Source: Anaerolineae bacterium (GTDB taxonomy: Bacteria > Chloroflexota > Anaerolineae > Aggregatilineales > Aggregatilineaceae). From it: DNA of 64,000 bases. This document shows, piece after piece, positions 32,989 through 43,485 of the stretch. Under the pieces are notes generated by a model. That model was not told where the DNA came from. It was given only the letters and a program-made list of their open reading frames with translations, and did not search any database. The stretch lies in contig JAOSJP010000041.1 of NCBI GenBank assembly GCA_027494015.1, forward strand, positions 79,879 through 143,878. Direction: 5' to 3'. The first letter of the stretch is position 1. Every line of letters begins with the position of its first letter. A program made the translations under genes and the position numbers.

Positions 32989-33106
32989 GTGAGTCCCGAT
33001 GCCTCCTGAGGTCCTGCTGATCGCAACACAACGCCACGTCTGATGGGAGAATGCACCAGACGTGCCTGAACGTATCAGCCGTATGATTTTAGGAGCACGT
33101 CTTCCG

Positions 33107-33117
33107 ATTATAACATG
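33107..33117 (-). promoter_or_regulatory. Extended -10 promoter of the sigma factor gene
   Basis: The minus strand reads TGTTATAAT, giving a 5' UTR of about 110 nt. The -35 is poor, as is common with TGn-extended promoters. Confidence 0.6.
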
Positions 33118-33265
33118 AATTACGTGGGGTTGGAAGCCTGGGACTCGAACTTTCGAGTGTAACGCGCCTCCACGAAAAAGGCGAAAACTCATGCGCGCGG
33201 GTGTCAGCGCGATGCTGTCGGGCGGAGTGCCGCGCCCCGGTTCACGCTAACCACTCTCTCCAGGC

Positions 33266-33793
33266 TCAGGGAGCGCGCTCCTCACCCGGCACAGGAGGAG
33301 TCGCCGGGGGCCGGGTCAGCGACCGACGCCGGTAGAAGGCGCGCGCCGGGGCGCGATTGAGGTACCACAGCACGTACAGCGGCACAATGACCAGCCCCGG
33401 AAGCTGGCAGCGCAGGTAATCGCGCAGCGCCGACTGGGTTTGCCCGCCGAAGATCGGGTCTTCGGGGGTGCGCGCCGCTTCAAGGACACGATAGAGCGTG
33501 ATGGCTGTCAGCGCCAGCAGCAGCGCGATCAGCACGAAGCGGATCTGCGACGGGCGGCCCCACCAGGCCAGCGCGCAGACCACCAGCACCAGCGCGCCGA
33601 ACGCGCCCTGCAGCCACGTCCAGGTGGTGATCGTCACTCCGCCGAGCAGAAAGGCTTCGTCGGCGGTCGCATCCAGCCGCGCGAGGAAATACACCTCCAG
33701 CAGCGGCACGACGCCGTACAACACCGCCGTCGCCACGAGCGCCAGCGTCAGGCCGAGCGGTCGTGGCATGCGCGCCGTGTGCTCAGCACGCAT
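33266..33793 (-). CDS. Hypothetical four-helix membrane protein
   Basis: 175 residues with four predicted transmembrane segments: about 11-33 (LGLTLALVATAVLYGVVPLL), 52-75 (TWLQGAFGALVLVVCALAWW), 84-103 (FVLIALLLALTAITLYRVL) and 127-145 (LPGLVIVPLYVLWYL). A basic, proline-rich C-terminus follows. The second ATG (33793) is preceded by GAGGG at 7 nt; the first (33799) is too close to it. I do not recognise a family. It lies divergent to nothing obvious, between rpoD and a repeat array. Confidence 0.65.
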   Translation of the reverse strand: MRAEHTARMPRPLGLTLALVATAVLYGVVPLLEVYFLARLDATADEAFLLGGVTITTWTWLQGAFGALVLVVCALAWWGRPSQIRFVLIALLLALTAITLYRVLEAARTPEDPIFGGQTQSALRDYLRCQLPGLVIVPLYVLWYLNRAPARAFYRRRSLTRPPATPPVPGEERAP

Positions 33794-33837
33794 GGTCATG
33801 CCCTCGCCGCGCCAGCGGCCAACGTCCCACTCTGCCC

Positions 33838-34168
33838 TTCACAATCCGCAATCCGCAATTCGCAATCCCAAAGGCCCTCGGCGCCACGTTTTCCTGTTTG
33901 CCCACTTACATTCCAATCCAATCCAATTCGCAATCAAAAGCGCCTCGCGCGCCAGCCAATCACTCCGCACTTCACACTTCGCAATCCGCAATCCGCAATT
34001 GATAAACGCTCTCGCCGCGCCAGCGGCCAACGTCCACTCGCACTTCACACTTCGCAATCCGCAATCCGCAATTCGCAATCCCAAATAGCGCCTCGCCGCG
34101 CCAGCGGCCAACGTCCCACCCCGCACTTCACACTTCGCAATCCGCAATCCGCAATCCGCAATCCCAAA
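33838..34168. repeat. Long CGCAATC heptad array with a GCGCCAGCGGCCAACGT spacer
   Basis: Four clusters of CGCAATC/CGCAATT units are separated by CACTTCACACTT stretches and by three copies of a CGCCGCGCCAGCGGCCAACG segment (about 33808, 34010 and 34095). The period is 7 nt within clusters and roughly 90 nt between blocks. It resembles a CRISPR only superficially, since units are imperfect and there are no unique spacers. Confidence 0.75.
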
Positions 34169-34184
34169 CAGCACCGCCGCATCA

Positions 34185-34670
34185 TTACAGGCCCTCTCGC
34201 TCGCGCCAGGCGCGAATGTCTTCGGCGTGCTCTTCCTCGTGCCAGGCGGCGTTCTCGAGGATCAGGTAGCTGAGCGGCTCGCCCTCCATCCAGGGAAAGC
34301 GCCGGTTATCGTCCAGGATGCGGTTGTCGAGCGCGGCGGCGGCTTCGAGCAGGTGCTTGTGCACGCCGTGAAAGTCCTCCAGCACCGCGGCGAGGGGACG
34401 CGGCGCGTTGGTGCGATACTGCTCGGCGTTCCACTCGTCAATGTCCTCGATCTCGACGATGTGCGGGGGCCGCCCTCCGCTCGGTGGCAGGCGGGCCAGC
34501 GCCGTCACCAACTCCGCTTCCCACGAAACCAGGTGGGCCAGCACATCCTTGACGGACCAGATGCCCACTGCGCCGACGCGCAGCATATCAGCGTCGCTCA
34601 GCTCTTCAATGGCGCTCAGCAACTGCTCGCGCGCGGCGCGCAGGTCCGCAAGCACTCCCGCTTTGGGCAT
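34185..34670 (-). CDS. DinB-like / ClbS-DfsB family four-helix protein
   Basis: 161 residues from the ATG at 34670 (GGGAAG upstream). A short helix (LADLRAAREQLLSAIEEL, about 6-23) and IWSVKDVLAHLVSWEAELVTAL (about 39-60) contain the first metal-type His, and ENAAWHEEEHAEDIRAW near the end supplies the HxxxH pattern. This is the DinB superfamily metal-binding four-helix fold, whose members act on thiols or DNA-reactive compounds. The specific role cannot be told. Confidence 0.75.
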   Translation of the reverse strand: MPKAGVLADLRAAREQLLSAIEELSDADMLRVGAVGIWSVKDVLAHLVSWEAELVTALARLPPSGGRPPHIVEIEDIDEWNAEQYRTNAPRPLAAVLEDFHGVHKHLLEAAAALDNRILDDNRRFPWMEGEPLSYLILENAAWHEEEHAEDIRAWREREGL

Positions 34671-34814
34671 AGTCTGCTTCCCTTCCAGACCACACGTAGT
34701 GCGCACAGCCAACGAGCGCATTATAGCATCTTGCGGGGCGCTCGCTCAATGGGCGGGCGCATACGCCCTGTCGCAGGGAAGTTCGGGAATGCTCGCTGAA
34801 CCCCCTCCATCCAG

Positions 34815-35032
34815 CTCAGGGGGGCGCTGCTCTGCTGCGCCCTCTGGGAGTTAGCTCCCGACCCCCCCCCCAGCCGCGCTGCGCTTACGGCCCTCCCTTC
34901 CCCCTTCCCCTCTCCGTCAACGGAGAGGGGGCGGCGAGGCGCGTGAGCGCCGAGCGAGGGTGAGGTCAATACCCCCACGTCAAACAAGTCGCTGACAATC
35001 TTTGCACGCACCCAGGCAAGCTCAGCGCGTTC
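34815..35032. repeat. Compound G-K-H repeat block
   Basis: GGGGCGCTGCTCTGCTGCGCCC, a C10 run at about 34866, then H arms CCCCTCTCCGT / ACGGAGAGGGG and GAGGGTGAGGTCAAT. The flank after the last arm (TTTGCACGC-containing) is also shared with the copy at 55557-55735. It lies in the divergent spacer between the DinB-like gene and the P-ATPase. Confidence 0.65.
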
Positions 35033-35181
35033 CCCGCCCCTCACGTCCCCCTAATAATTGGGGGGGACTGTGCCTGTACAGCGCCCGCCAGTTGTTCTAG
35101 AATCAGCGCCGAGTTTATCATTCAGTCAGAATCCACGGCCAGACCTTTCTGGCGGTGCTGTAGGGGAAAGGGACATCTCGA

Positions 35182-37988
35182 ATGGGGGATGCACCGAAAG
35201 ACAAGTGGTACGCCCTGCCGGTGGCGGAGACGCTGAGCCGGCTTGGCACGGATGTCGAGCGGGGGCTGAGCGCGCAGGACGTGGCCCAGCGCCAGGCTGA
35301 GCACGGCAAGAACGAGCTGCCCAGCGACACCGGCACGAGCATCTGGCAACTGCTGATCAGCCAGTTCACCGATGTGATGGTCCTGGTGCTGATCGCCGCC
35401 GCCGCCATCTCGGTGATCATTGGCGACACCAAAGATGCCATCGTCATCCTGGCCATCGTCGTGCTCAACGCGGCGCTTGGCTTCTTCCAGGAATATCAGG
35501 CCGAGCAGGCTCTGGCAGCGCTTGGCGCCATGCAGACACCGATCGTGCGCGTCCGCCGCGATGGGCATGTGCTGGAGGTCAGCGCGACCGAGCTGGTGCC
35601 CGGCGACGTGGTGCTGCTCGAAGCCGGCGACCGCGTTCCCGCTGACGGACGATTGGTCGAAGCGGCCAATCTGCAGATTGACGAGGCGGCGCTGACCGGC
35701 GAGTCTCATGCGGTGGAAAAGAGCGTTGACGTTCTGGAGGACGGCGATCCTCCCCCGGCCATCGCTGACCGCACCAACATGGCCTACATGGGCACCGCCG
35801 TCACCTATGGCCGGGCGATCCTGGCCGTGACGGAGACCGGCCTCAAGACGCAGCTTGGCACCATCGCCGCCCTGTTGCAGCGCGTGGAAAAGGGCCGCAC
35901 GCCGCTCCAGGAACGGCTGGAGCGCCTGGGAGTGATCCTGGCGGCAGCGGCGCTGATCGTCTGCGTGGTAGTCTTCATCACGGGCGTGATTCGCGGTGAA
36001 GATGTCGAGGAGATGCTGCTGACTGCCATCAGCCTGGCCGTGGCGGCCATCCCTGAAGGGCTGCCCGCCGTGATCACGATTGCCCTGGCCCTGGGCGCGC
36101 GGCGCATGGTGCGCCGCAACGCCCTTGATCCGCAAGCTGCCCGCCGTCGAGACTCTCGGCTCGGTGTCGGTCATCTGCTCGGACAAGACGGGCACGCTGA
36201 CCCGCAACGAGATGACTGTCACGCTGATTGGCCTGCCGGGACGCGACGATGTAACAGTGGGTGGCAGTGGCTATTCGCCGGTGGGCAACTTCTACGAAGG
36301 CAAGCGCGCGATTAATGTCGTGGACGACACCGTGCTGGCGCGTATCCTCAAAGCGTCGGCGTTGTGCACGGACGCCTACCTGGAACAGGCGGAAGGCAAC
36401 GGGCACTGGGAAGTTGTCGGCGATACGACCGAGGGGGCGCTGCTGGTCGCCGCCCGCAAAGCGGGCTGGGGCCGCTCCGTGCTCGAAGACACCTTGCCGC
36501 GCCAGGCGGAGCTTCCCTTCTCTTCCGAGCGCAAGGCGATGACGACCATCCACCAACCGCACGGGCGCTTTGCGGCGGCGCTTTTTGAGAACGCGCCCTA
36601 TGTCTCCTTCACCAAAGGCGCGCCCGACCAGCTTGTCGCCTGGGCGTCGGAGGAGGTGATGCCCGACGGCCCCGCAGCCGCTCACGGCGGAGCGCCGCCA
36701 GGCGTGGAGCCGCACAATCGAGGAGATGGCCAGCAAGGGCCTGCGCGTGATCGGCATTGGCTACCGCCCGCTGGAGGCCATCCCCGCCGTGCTGACGCCC
36801 GAAACCCTGGAGCGCGACCTGACTCTGCTCGGCCTGATGGGCATCGTGGACCCCCCGCGCCAGGAGGCGAAGGAGGCGGTCAAGGTGGCCGCCGACGCCG
36901 GTATCCGCACGGTCATGATCACCGGCGACCACAAGCTGACGGCCATCGCCATCGCCCGTCAGCTTGGCATTGCCGGGGCGAATGACCGCGCCCTGACCGG
37001 TGTCGAGCTGGATCAGATGAGCGAGCAGGCGCTGCGCGATACCGTGCTCGAAACCTCCGTCTACGCGCGCGTGTCGCCGGAGCACAAGCTGCGCGTGGTC
37101 GAGGCGCTGCAAGCGCATGGCCAGATCGTGGCCATGACCGGCGACGGCGTGAACGACGCCCCCGCGCTCAAGCAGGCCAATATCGGCGTGGCCATGGGCA
37201 TCACCGGCACCGACGTGAGCCAGGGCGCGGCGGATATGGTGCTCACCGACGACAACTTCGCCACCATCGTCGCCGCCATTGAAGAAGGGCGCACGATCTA
37301 CGACAACATCCGCAAGTTCATCCGCTACCTGCTGAGCACCAATGTTGGCGAGATCGTCGCCATGTTCATCGCGCTGGTCCTCGCCCTGCGCGTGCCGCTG
37401 CTGGCCATCCAAATCCTGTGGATCAACCTGGTGACGGACGGCCTGCCGGCCATTGCCCTCGGTTTTGAGCCGAGCGAGCCGGACGTGATGAAACGCAAGC
37501 CGCGCCCGCCCCGCGAGAGCATCTTCGCGCATGGCCTGGGCCTGCATGTGACGTGGGTTGGGTTGTGGATCGGCATAGCCACGCTGCTCGGCTTTGTCTG
37601 GGCGCTCGACCGCAACGGTGGCGAGCTGTTCCACCCGACGGACGAGGCGCTGCTCGTCGCGCGGACGATGGCTTTCACCGTCCTGGCGCTGTTGCAGTTG
37701 TTCCATGTGAGCGCCATTCACGGCGGAGAAACCTCGTTCCTCAAAACACCGCTCCGGCGCAACAAGCTGCTCTGGGGCACGGTGGTGCTCACCGCTCTGT
37801 TGCAGATGCTGGTCGTCTATGCGCCGTTCGCCCAGGATGTCCTCGATACCGCACCCCTGGACGCCGTCGAGATGATCGTCGCCTGGCTGTTGGCCGGCTC
37901 GCTTTTCCTGGCCGTAGAATTCGAGAAATTTCTGCGCCGTTCCCGCCGCGCGCGGCGGGAGACCGCGCAAGTTGGCACCTCTGCCTGA
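35182..37988 (+). CDS. Calcium-type P-type ATPase, reading frame disrupted twice
   Basis: Cation-transporting ATPase of the P2 (SERCA/PMCA-like) group, in the inner membrane. The first part (ATG at 35182) has the N-terminal cation-ATPase domain, TM1-2, LVPGDVVLLEAGDRVPADGR, the actuator LTGES and the PEGLP metal site in TM4. The frame breaks at about 36124 (one extra base), after MVRRNAL. The next frame carries the phosphorylation site ICSDKTGTLTRNEMTV. One extra C at 36670-36673 then shifts it again into ERDLTLLGLMGIVDPPR, MTGDGVNDAPALKQANIGVAMG and the C-terminal TMs. Removing both bases gives 934 residues, a normal length. Sequencing error is likely; a real pseudogene is possible. Confidence 0.85.
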
Positions 37989-37993
37989 TGCCT

Positions 37994-38135
37994 GACCTCA
38001 CCCCCGCGCGGCGCTGGGGCGCTCAGACACCAGACTTCCGAAGTCTTGAAGACTTCGGAAGTCTATTCCGGGACCGAGCGCAGCGAGGCTGGGGGTGAGG
38101 TAGAACAACACGCACGTTTGATGCGATTACCCTGT
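37994..38135. repeat. H element with an E palindrome nested inside
   Basis: GACCTCACCCCCGCGCGGCG, then GCTCAGACACC, the E palindrome 38032-38064 (AGACTTCCGAAGTCT / AGACTTCGGAAGTCT), ATTCCGGGA and GAGCGCAGCGAGGCTGGGGG. After GTGAGGTAGAACAACACGCA it shares ATGCGATTACCCTG with the inverted copy near 29190. Confidence 0.75.
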
Positions 38136-38153
38136 CGCGACTCGCTCGCACCC

Positions 38154-38182
38154 TTGTCAGCGACCGGCCTGGCGAGTATACT
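38154..38182 (+). promoter_or_regulatory. tRNA-Pro promoter
   Basis: TTGTCA, a 17-nt spacer and TATACT (38177-38182), with the start about 9 nt before the tRNA. Confidence 0.8.
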
Positions 38183-38197
38183 AGCGCCCAGCTTATG

Positions 38198-38271
38198 CGG
38201 GGTGTAGCGCAGTTGGCCAGCGCGCTGCGTTTGGGACGCAGAGGTCCCCGGTTCAAGTCCGGGCACCCCGA
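38198..38271 (+). tRNA. tRNA-Pro (TGG)
   Basis: Acceptor CGGGGTG / CACCCCG, D arm GCGCAGTTGGCCAGCGC, anticodon arm CTGCGTTTGGGACGCAG with anticodon TGG, T arm CCCGGTTCAAGTCCGGG. Discriminator A73. The CCA end is not encoded. Confidence 0.95.
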
Positions 38272-38292
38272 CTATCCCGCAAGCTCACGAGC

Positions 38293-38325
38293 GCCCGAAC
38301 GCACCAGGTTCGGGCTGCTTTGGTT
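38293..38325 (+). terminator. Probable terminator after tRNA-Pro
   Basis: An 8-bp stem, GCCCGAAC / GTTCGGGC, followed by a short T-rich tail (TGCTTTGGTTTG). Confidence 0.55.
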
Positions 38326-38525
38326 TGAGGGCCGGGGCGATGGCCTGGCTCGGACCGGTGGGGCTGGATGAAATCTCCCCATCGCCCGCAACATTCGGCC
38401 CGCTCTGGCGTATAGTGTTATGGCGCGGTCCCCCGCAGTCTCACGGCGCGTGCCCGATGCGGGCGCTTGATGTGCTGGCGAGCGCCGCGCACCCCATGTA
38501 TCAGACACCGGAAGGCAAACCCACC

Positions 38526-39317
<792 letters not shown>

Positions 39318-39329
39318 CGGGGGGCGACC

Positions 39330-42275
39330 ATGATCGAACAACTCAGATTCTACATTCGCCACTCGCTCAACGATCTGCGCGTCAACAAGCAGCGCACGCT
39401 GTTCGCCCTGCTGTGCATCGCGGCGGGCGTGGCGGCCATCGTCAGCCTGCAAACGCTGGGCGTGATGATCGAAGACACGCTGACCGGCAGCCTGCAGGAG
39501 AGCAACAAGGGCGACATCCGCATCAGCATCTCATTCGGTGATCGCTCCGATCGCCTGCAGCGCGGCGAAGAGGAGGGCGTGATTGCGTCGGGGGGCATGT
39601 TCGGCGGCAATATCTTCACGCCCGAGGGCGTGCAGATCGTCGGTAACTGGTTCGCCGAGCACTACCCTGGCAGCACCATCACCTATCTCCACGCGCTGGG
39701 CGGCCCTTCTGGCGGCGCGACGATCAGCAACCCGCGCAACGACACCGAGCAGACGTTCGTCTCGCCCTTCATCGTTGAAGTGAACCGCTACCCGCTCTAT
39801 GGGACGCGCCAAGCCGAAGACGGCACGCCGCTGAGCGAGCTGATCCAGGCCCCGACTGACATCGTGATCAGCCGCAACCTGGCCGACACGCTCGACGCGC
39901 AGGTTGGTGATGCGCTGGCGCTGGCCGGGGCCAACGAGCAGTTCACCCTGCGCGGCATCGTGCCTACGTCCGAGGAAGCTGGCTTCGAGAACTTCGCCGG
40001 CAACCTGATCGGCTACTACTACCTGGACGTGTCCGCCGTGCCGCTGTTCAACGGTGGCATCCCGCGGGGAGCCGCCGAAATCTACGTGCGCCTGGGCGAC
40101 CCGGCGCAGGCCGAGTCGGCGACGCGCGCCATGCAAATACGTTTCCCCTACATGGACTCGACCAACACCGCCGACCTGGAGGAGATGAACAGCGACATCG
40201 CCGATGCCATCAACCAACTGGTGGTGATCATGGGGCTGGTCTCGCTGTTGATCGGCGGCATCGGCATCGTCAACACCATGCTGGTCATCGTCAGCCGGCG
40301 CACAACCGAAGTGGCCGTGCTCAAGACCATCGGCCTGGAAGCCGAGCAGATCACCGCCCTGTTCCTGGTGGAAGCGGTGCTGATGGGCATCTTCGGCAGC
40401 CTGATCGGGATCGTCCTGGGCTGGGCGGCTGCCTATGCGATCAAAGGCGTGGCCGAGAACTTCCTGGCCCAGACGCTCACCTTCCGCCTCACGCTCATCC
40501 CGCCGCTGACCGGCTTTGTCGTCGGTGTGATTGTCACGACGATCTTCGGCTTCCTGCCGACGCTGGCCGCCGGGCAGGTGCGCCCCAACCTGGTGCTGCG
40601 CCCGACGGACACGGTGGTGCCGCGCGCCGGGCGCGCCCGCTCGTTCGCTGCGCTGCTGTTCGTCATGCTGGCCATCAGTCTGGTCGCCCAGCCGCTGATC
40701 AACGACCTGCTCTCGGAGCAGTCCATTCGCGGCTTTGCCATGGGCGTGGGCGGCTTCCTGGGCCTGCTGATGGGCCTGACCATGCTGGCGGGCGGCCTCT
40801 TCGCTGGCTGGACGCGGCGCAAGCTCTGGCGGCGTCTGGTGCGCTGGGTGCTGATGATACCGGGGCTGCCCCTGCTGGGGGCCGCTTTCGGCTATGCCGT
40901 GCCCGCCCTGCTGATCCTGTTCGGCACCTTCATCGCCGTCGCCGTGCTGTACGCCGTGCTGTGGGTGATCATCTGGCTGGTGGGGCGCTTCCTGCCCACC
41001 TGGCGCTTCGTGGACCTGAAGCTGGCGCTGCGGGCGATGCTGGTCAACAAGGGCCGCGCCGCCTCGACGCTGCTGGCGCTGGTGGTGGGCGTGTTCACGC
41101 TCAGCCTGATCACCATGCTGGCGACGGCCATCACCAACCGCTTCGAGCAGGTGCTCGAAAACGAGGTGGGCGGCAACGTGATCATCTTCGCCGCCGGCGC
41201 GGGCGACACGCTCAGCGCCGTTGAGACACGGCTGCAGGAAGCCGAAGGCGTGCGCAGTTATTCGGCGATGGGCACCTACAGCACCAGCCTGGTCTCGGCG
41301 ACCGACGTCAGCGCCAACCAGGTGCTGACCCTCAACCAGCTTATATCCCGTGCCCGCCAGGAAGAACCCGACGATGCCGATACGCTGAGCTGGATGTTCA
41401 CCGGCGTTGATGCGCGCAGCGTGGTCTCGAACTTGCCCGATGTCGAGTTCTACCAGGGTCGGCAGCTCAACGCGGCGGATACCGGCCCCTGGGACCGCGA
41501 CGCGGGCGAGTATCCGCCCATCGTCATCTCGGCCACTCCGGGGGTCATCGCCTCCGGCCTGGAAGTGGGCGACCAACTGCTGCTCGAACTCACGCCGCAG
41601 GGAGCAGACCGGCTCGCTGGCGATGAGCGCCGGCTCGTTCGCTTCGAGATCGTGGGCATGGTAGACCGGCGCGCGAGCGGGGTGCAGGTCAATTTCGGCT
41701 CGTCCAGCTACGCGCCGGGCAGCGCCTTCCCAGCCGACTTGCGGCCTGACTCGGTGAGCGCCATCGTGGATGTCGAGGAGACGCAGATTCGCGCCCTGCG
41801 GCGGAGCATCAATGAGATTCCGCTGGCCTTCGTCATGGAGACGAAGCTGCTCAACGACCTGCTGAACCGCATCCTCGATCAGTTCACGTCGTTCCCCATT
41901 CTGGTGGCGACGCTGGCCCTGGTGGTGGGCGGCATCGTCATCGCCAACTCGGTGGCGCTGGCGACGCTGGAGCGCCGCCGCGAGATCGCCATCATGAAGG
42001 CGGTCGGCCTGCAACGCGAGCGCGTGCTGGGTATGCTGCTGCTGGAATACGGGTTGATGGGGCTGATCGGCGGGCTGATCGGCGTCGGTCTGGGCGGGAT
42101 GGGCCTCCTGTTCCTGCTGATCCAGGCGTTCGGCGGCGACCTGGGGCGCTCGATCCCCTATGTGACCGCGCTGGAGCTGATGGCGCTGTGCGTGGCGATT
42201 GCGCTGGGCGCGGCCATCCTGACGGCGTGGCGCGCTTCGGGCGAGAAGCCGCTCAACGTCCTGCGCTACGAGTGA
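39330..42275 (+). CDS. FtsX/MacB-type ABC permease, duplicated
   Basis: A large inner-membrane permease of 981 residues made of two MacB-like halves. Half one: TM at about 20-44 (RTLFALLCIAAGVAAIVSLQ), a periplasmic domain (about 45-280) and an FtsX segment (LVVIMGLVSLLIGGIGIVNTML onward, about 298-430). Extra TMs at about 445-555 connect to half two (ALRAMLVNKGRAASTLLALV, about 563-590). That half has another extracellular domain (to about 850) and a last FtsX segment ending in KPLNVLRYE. It works with the preceding ATPase, probably exporting a peptide, lipid or lipoprotein, or acting mechanically; the substrate is not visible. Confidence 0.9.
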   Translation: MIEQLRFYIRHSLNDLRVNKQRTLFALLCIAAGVAAIVSLQTLGVMIEDTLTGSLQESNKGDIRISISFGDRSDRLQRGEEEGVIASGGMFGGNIFTPEGVQIVGNWFAEHYPGSTITYLHALGGPSGGATISNPRNDTEQTFVSPFIVEVNRYPLYGTRQAEDGTPLSELIQAPTDIVISRNLADTLDAQVGDALALAGANEQFTLRGIVPTSEEAGFENFAGNLIGYYYLDVSAVPLFNGGIPRGAAEIYVRLGDPAQAESATRAMQIRFPYMDSTNTADLEEMNSDIADAINQLVVIMGLVSLLIGGIGIVNTMLVIVSRRTTEVAVLKTIGLEAEQITALFLVEAVLMGIFGSLIGIVLGWAAAYAIKGVAENFLAQTLTFRLTLIPPLTGFVVGVIVTTIFGFLPTLAAGQVRPNLVLRPTDTVVPRAGRARSFAALLFVMLAISLVAQPLINDLLSEQSIRGFAMGVGGFLGLLMGLTMLAGGLFAGWTRRKLWRRLVRWVLMIPGLPLLGAAFGYAVPALLILFGTFIAVAVLYAVLWVIIWLVGRFLPTWRFVDLKLALRAMLVNKGRAASTLLALVVGVFTLSLITMLATAITNRFEQVLENEVGGNVIIFAAGAGDTLSAVETRLQEAEGVRSYSAMGTYSTSLVSATDVSANQVLTLNQLISRARQEEPDDADTLSWMFTGVDARSVVSNLPDVEFYQGRQLNAADTGPWDRDAGEYPPIVISATPGVIASGLEVGDQLLLELTPQGADRLAGDERRLVRFEIVGMVDRRASGVQVNFGSSSYAPGSAFPADLRPDSVSAIVDVEETQIRALRRSINEIPLAFVMETKLLNDLLNRILDQFTSFPILVATLALVVGGIVIANSVALATLERRREIAIMKAVGLQRERVLGMLLLEYGLMGLIGGLIGVGLGGMGLLFLLIQAFGGDLGRSIPYVTALELMALCVAIALGAAILTAWRASGEKPLNVLRYE

Positions 42276-42570
42276 CGCTGCGAGCGACAGGGTCGGGGGG
42301 GGGCGCCCCCGCGGCGTCCCCCCTCTAGAGCCCGAAACCGGCGTCAGTGGGCGGAGGGAGCGGGAGTGAGTCCCCCGGGGGGGGCGTATGGGCGCCACGA
42401 TACCGTCTGTGTCTAGCCGCCCGGCAGGCTGATTTAGGCGCGTTCCCGCACCCGCTCTCAAGGGAGGGAAAGAGGATGATCTTGGACAGATTTAAGCCGG
42501 ACATAAGAGGGAATCCGGCGCTGACAGGCAAATCGCAGCGCGGGCCTTTCCATAGGGTCTCTGAGCGACC
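42276..42570. other. Gap with no recognised gene
   Basis: About 295 bases. GGGGGGGGCGCCCCCGCGG (42294-42312) can fold as a G/C-rich hairpin but lacks a T-run. An open frame of 75 codons (42347-42574) has no ribosome site and no recognisable content. I looked for RNase P RNA, tmRNA and SRP RNA signatures and did not find them. Confidence 0.5.
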
Positions 42571-43479
42571 ATGAGCGCAGCTCCCCAACTCCCTGCAAAG
42601 CATTTCCGCTGGCGGCGGACGCTGGCTCTGGCCCCTCTCGCCGTCGCGCTGACCCTCATCGCTGTGCCCTCCCTGCTTGGCCTGGCGACCACCTACCTTC
42701 TGCTCTACGCGCCCTGCGGCGAGGATGGACGCTCGCCGGGCGATTTCGGCCACGCCTGGGAAGATGTGATCATCGCCGGGCGCGAAGGGCGCTTCCGCGC
42801 CTATTTCATCCCCGGCACGAACGGCGCGGCAGTGATCCTCCCGCCGGCGGCGGCGAGCGGGCGCGGCAACCGCCTGCATGAAGCCGACGTGCTGGCCCGG
42901 CACGGCTACGCGGTGCTCGCCTTCGAGTCGCGGCGCTGCGCCGGGATGGGGCCGCTCAGCCTGGGCTATCGCGAGATCGCCGAGGTGGGCGACGCGCTGG
43001 CCTACCTGGAGATGCGCGGCGACGTGAACCCCGCGCAAATCGGCGTGCTCGGCTTCTCGTCGGCGGGCGCGACGGCGGTGATGGCCGCCGCGCGCACCCC
43101 GGCGCTGCGCGCGGTGGTCGCCGAGGGTGGCTACGGCGACTTCGCTGAGGGCGCGCTGGCGCTGGGCACCGGCGGGCCGCTGGAAGTGCTCTACAAGGAG
43201 GCGATTGCCCTCAGCTACCGCTTGCTTAGCGGCGTAGAACTTGCTAAGCTGAGTCCGCAGAGCGTGATCGGCACTATCGCCCCGCGCCCGATCCTGCTCA
43301 TTTATGGCAGCCGCGAGCGCAGCCTGGGCGGGGCGCGGGCGCAGCTCGCCGCCGCCGGGGCGAACGCGGCGCTGTGGGTCGTGGACGGGGCCGGGCACGG
43401 CGATTACCTGGCCGTCGCGCCGGATGAGTACGAGGCGCGCGTGATCGCCTTTTTCGACGCGGCGCTGCTGGGGCGGTGA
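42571..43479 (+). CDS. Membrane-anchored alpha/beta hydrolase
   Basis: 302 residues with one N-terminal TM or signal anchor (LALAPLAVALTLIAVPSLLG, about 18-37), then an alpha/beta hydrolase domain. The nucleophile elbow is GVLGFSSAGAT (Ser near residue 167), preceded by a cap-less AVLAFESRRC strand; the acid is likely in the YGSRE strand, and the His in GAGHGDYL (about 273-280). The active site would face outside the membrane. Substrate unknown; the closest general class is the dienelactone-hydrolase/S9-like group. The start has no strong ribosome site. Confidence 0.75.
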   Translation: MSAAPQLPAKHFRWRRTLALAPLAVALTLIAVPSLLGLATTYLLLYAPCGEDGRSPGDFGHAWEDVIIAGREGRFRAYFIPGTNGAAVILPPAAASGRGNRLHEADVLARHGYAVLAFESRRCAGMGPLSLGYREIAEVGDALAYLEMRGDVNPAQIGVLGFSSAGATAVMAAARTPALRAVVAEGGYGDFAEGALALGTGGPLEVLYKEAIALSYRLLSGVELAKLSPQSVIGTIAPRPILLIYGSRERSLGGARAQLAAAGANAALWVVDGAGHGDYLAVAPDEYEARVIAFFDAALLGR

Positions 43480-43485
43480 AAGAGG

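Noticed and set aside
33838..34168. CRISPR array candidate
   Set aside because: Units are 7 nt and imperfect, spacers are themselves repeated, and no cas genes are present.
34861..34880. The C10 run as a phase-variable tract
   Set aside because: It lies in intergenic repeat DNA, not within or directly before a gene whose frame or promoter spacing it could switch.
39531..42461. A 976-codon minus-strand open frame opposite the FtsX-like permease
   Set aside because: Composition (HQD-rich) is that of an antisense frame; the permease on the plus strand has clear FtsX segments and transmembrane helices.
42276..42570. A structured RNA gene (RNase P, tmRNA, SRP) in the gap after the permease
   Set aside because: Only a G/C hairpin is visible; none of the conserved core motifs of these RNAs could be found.
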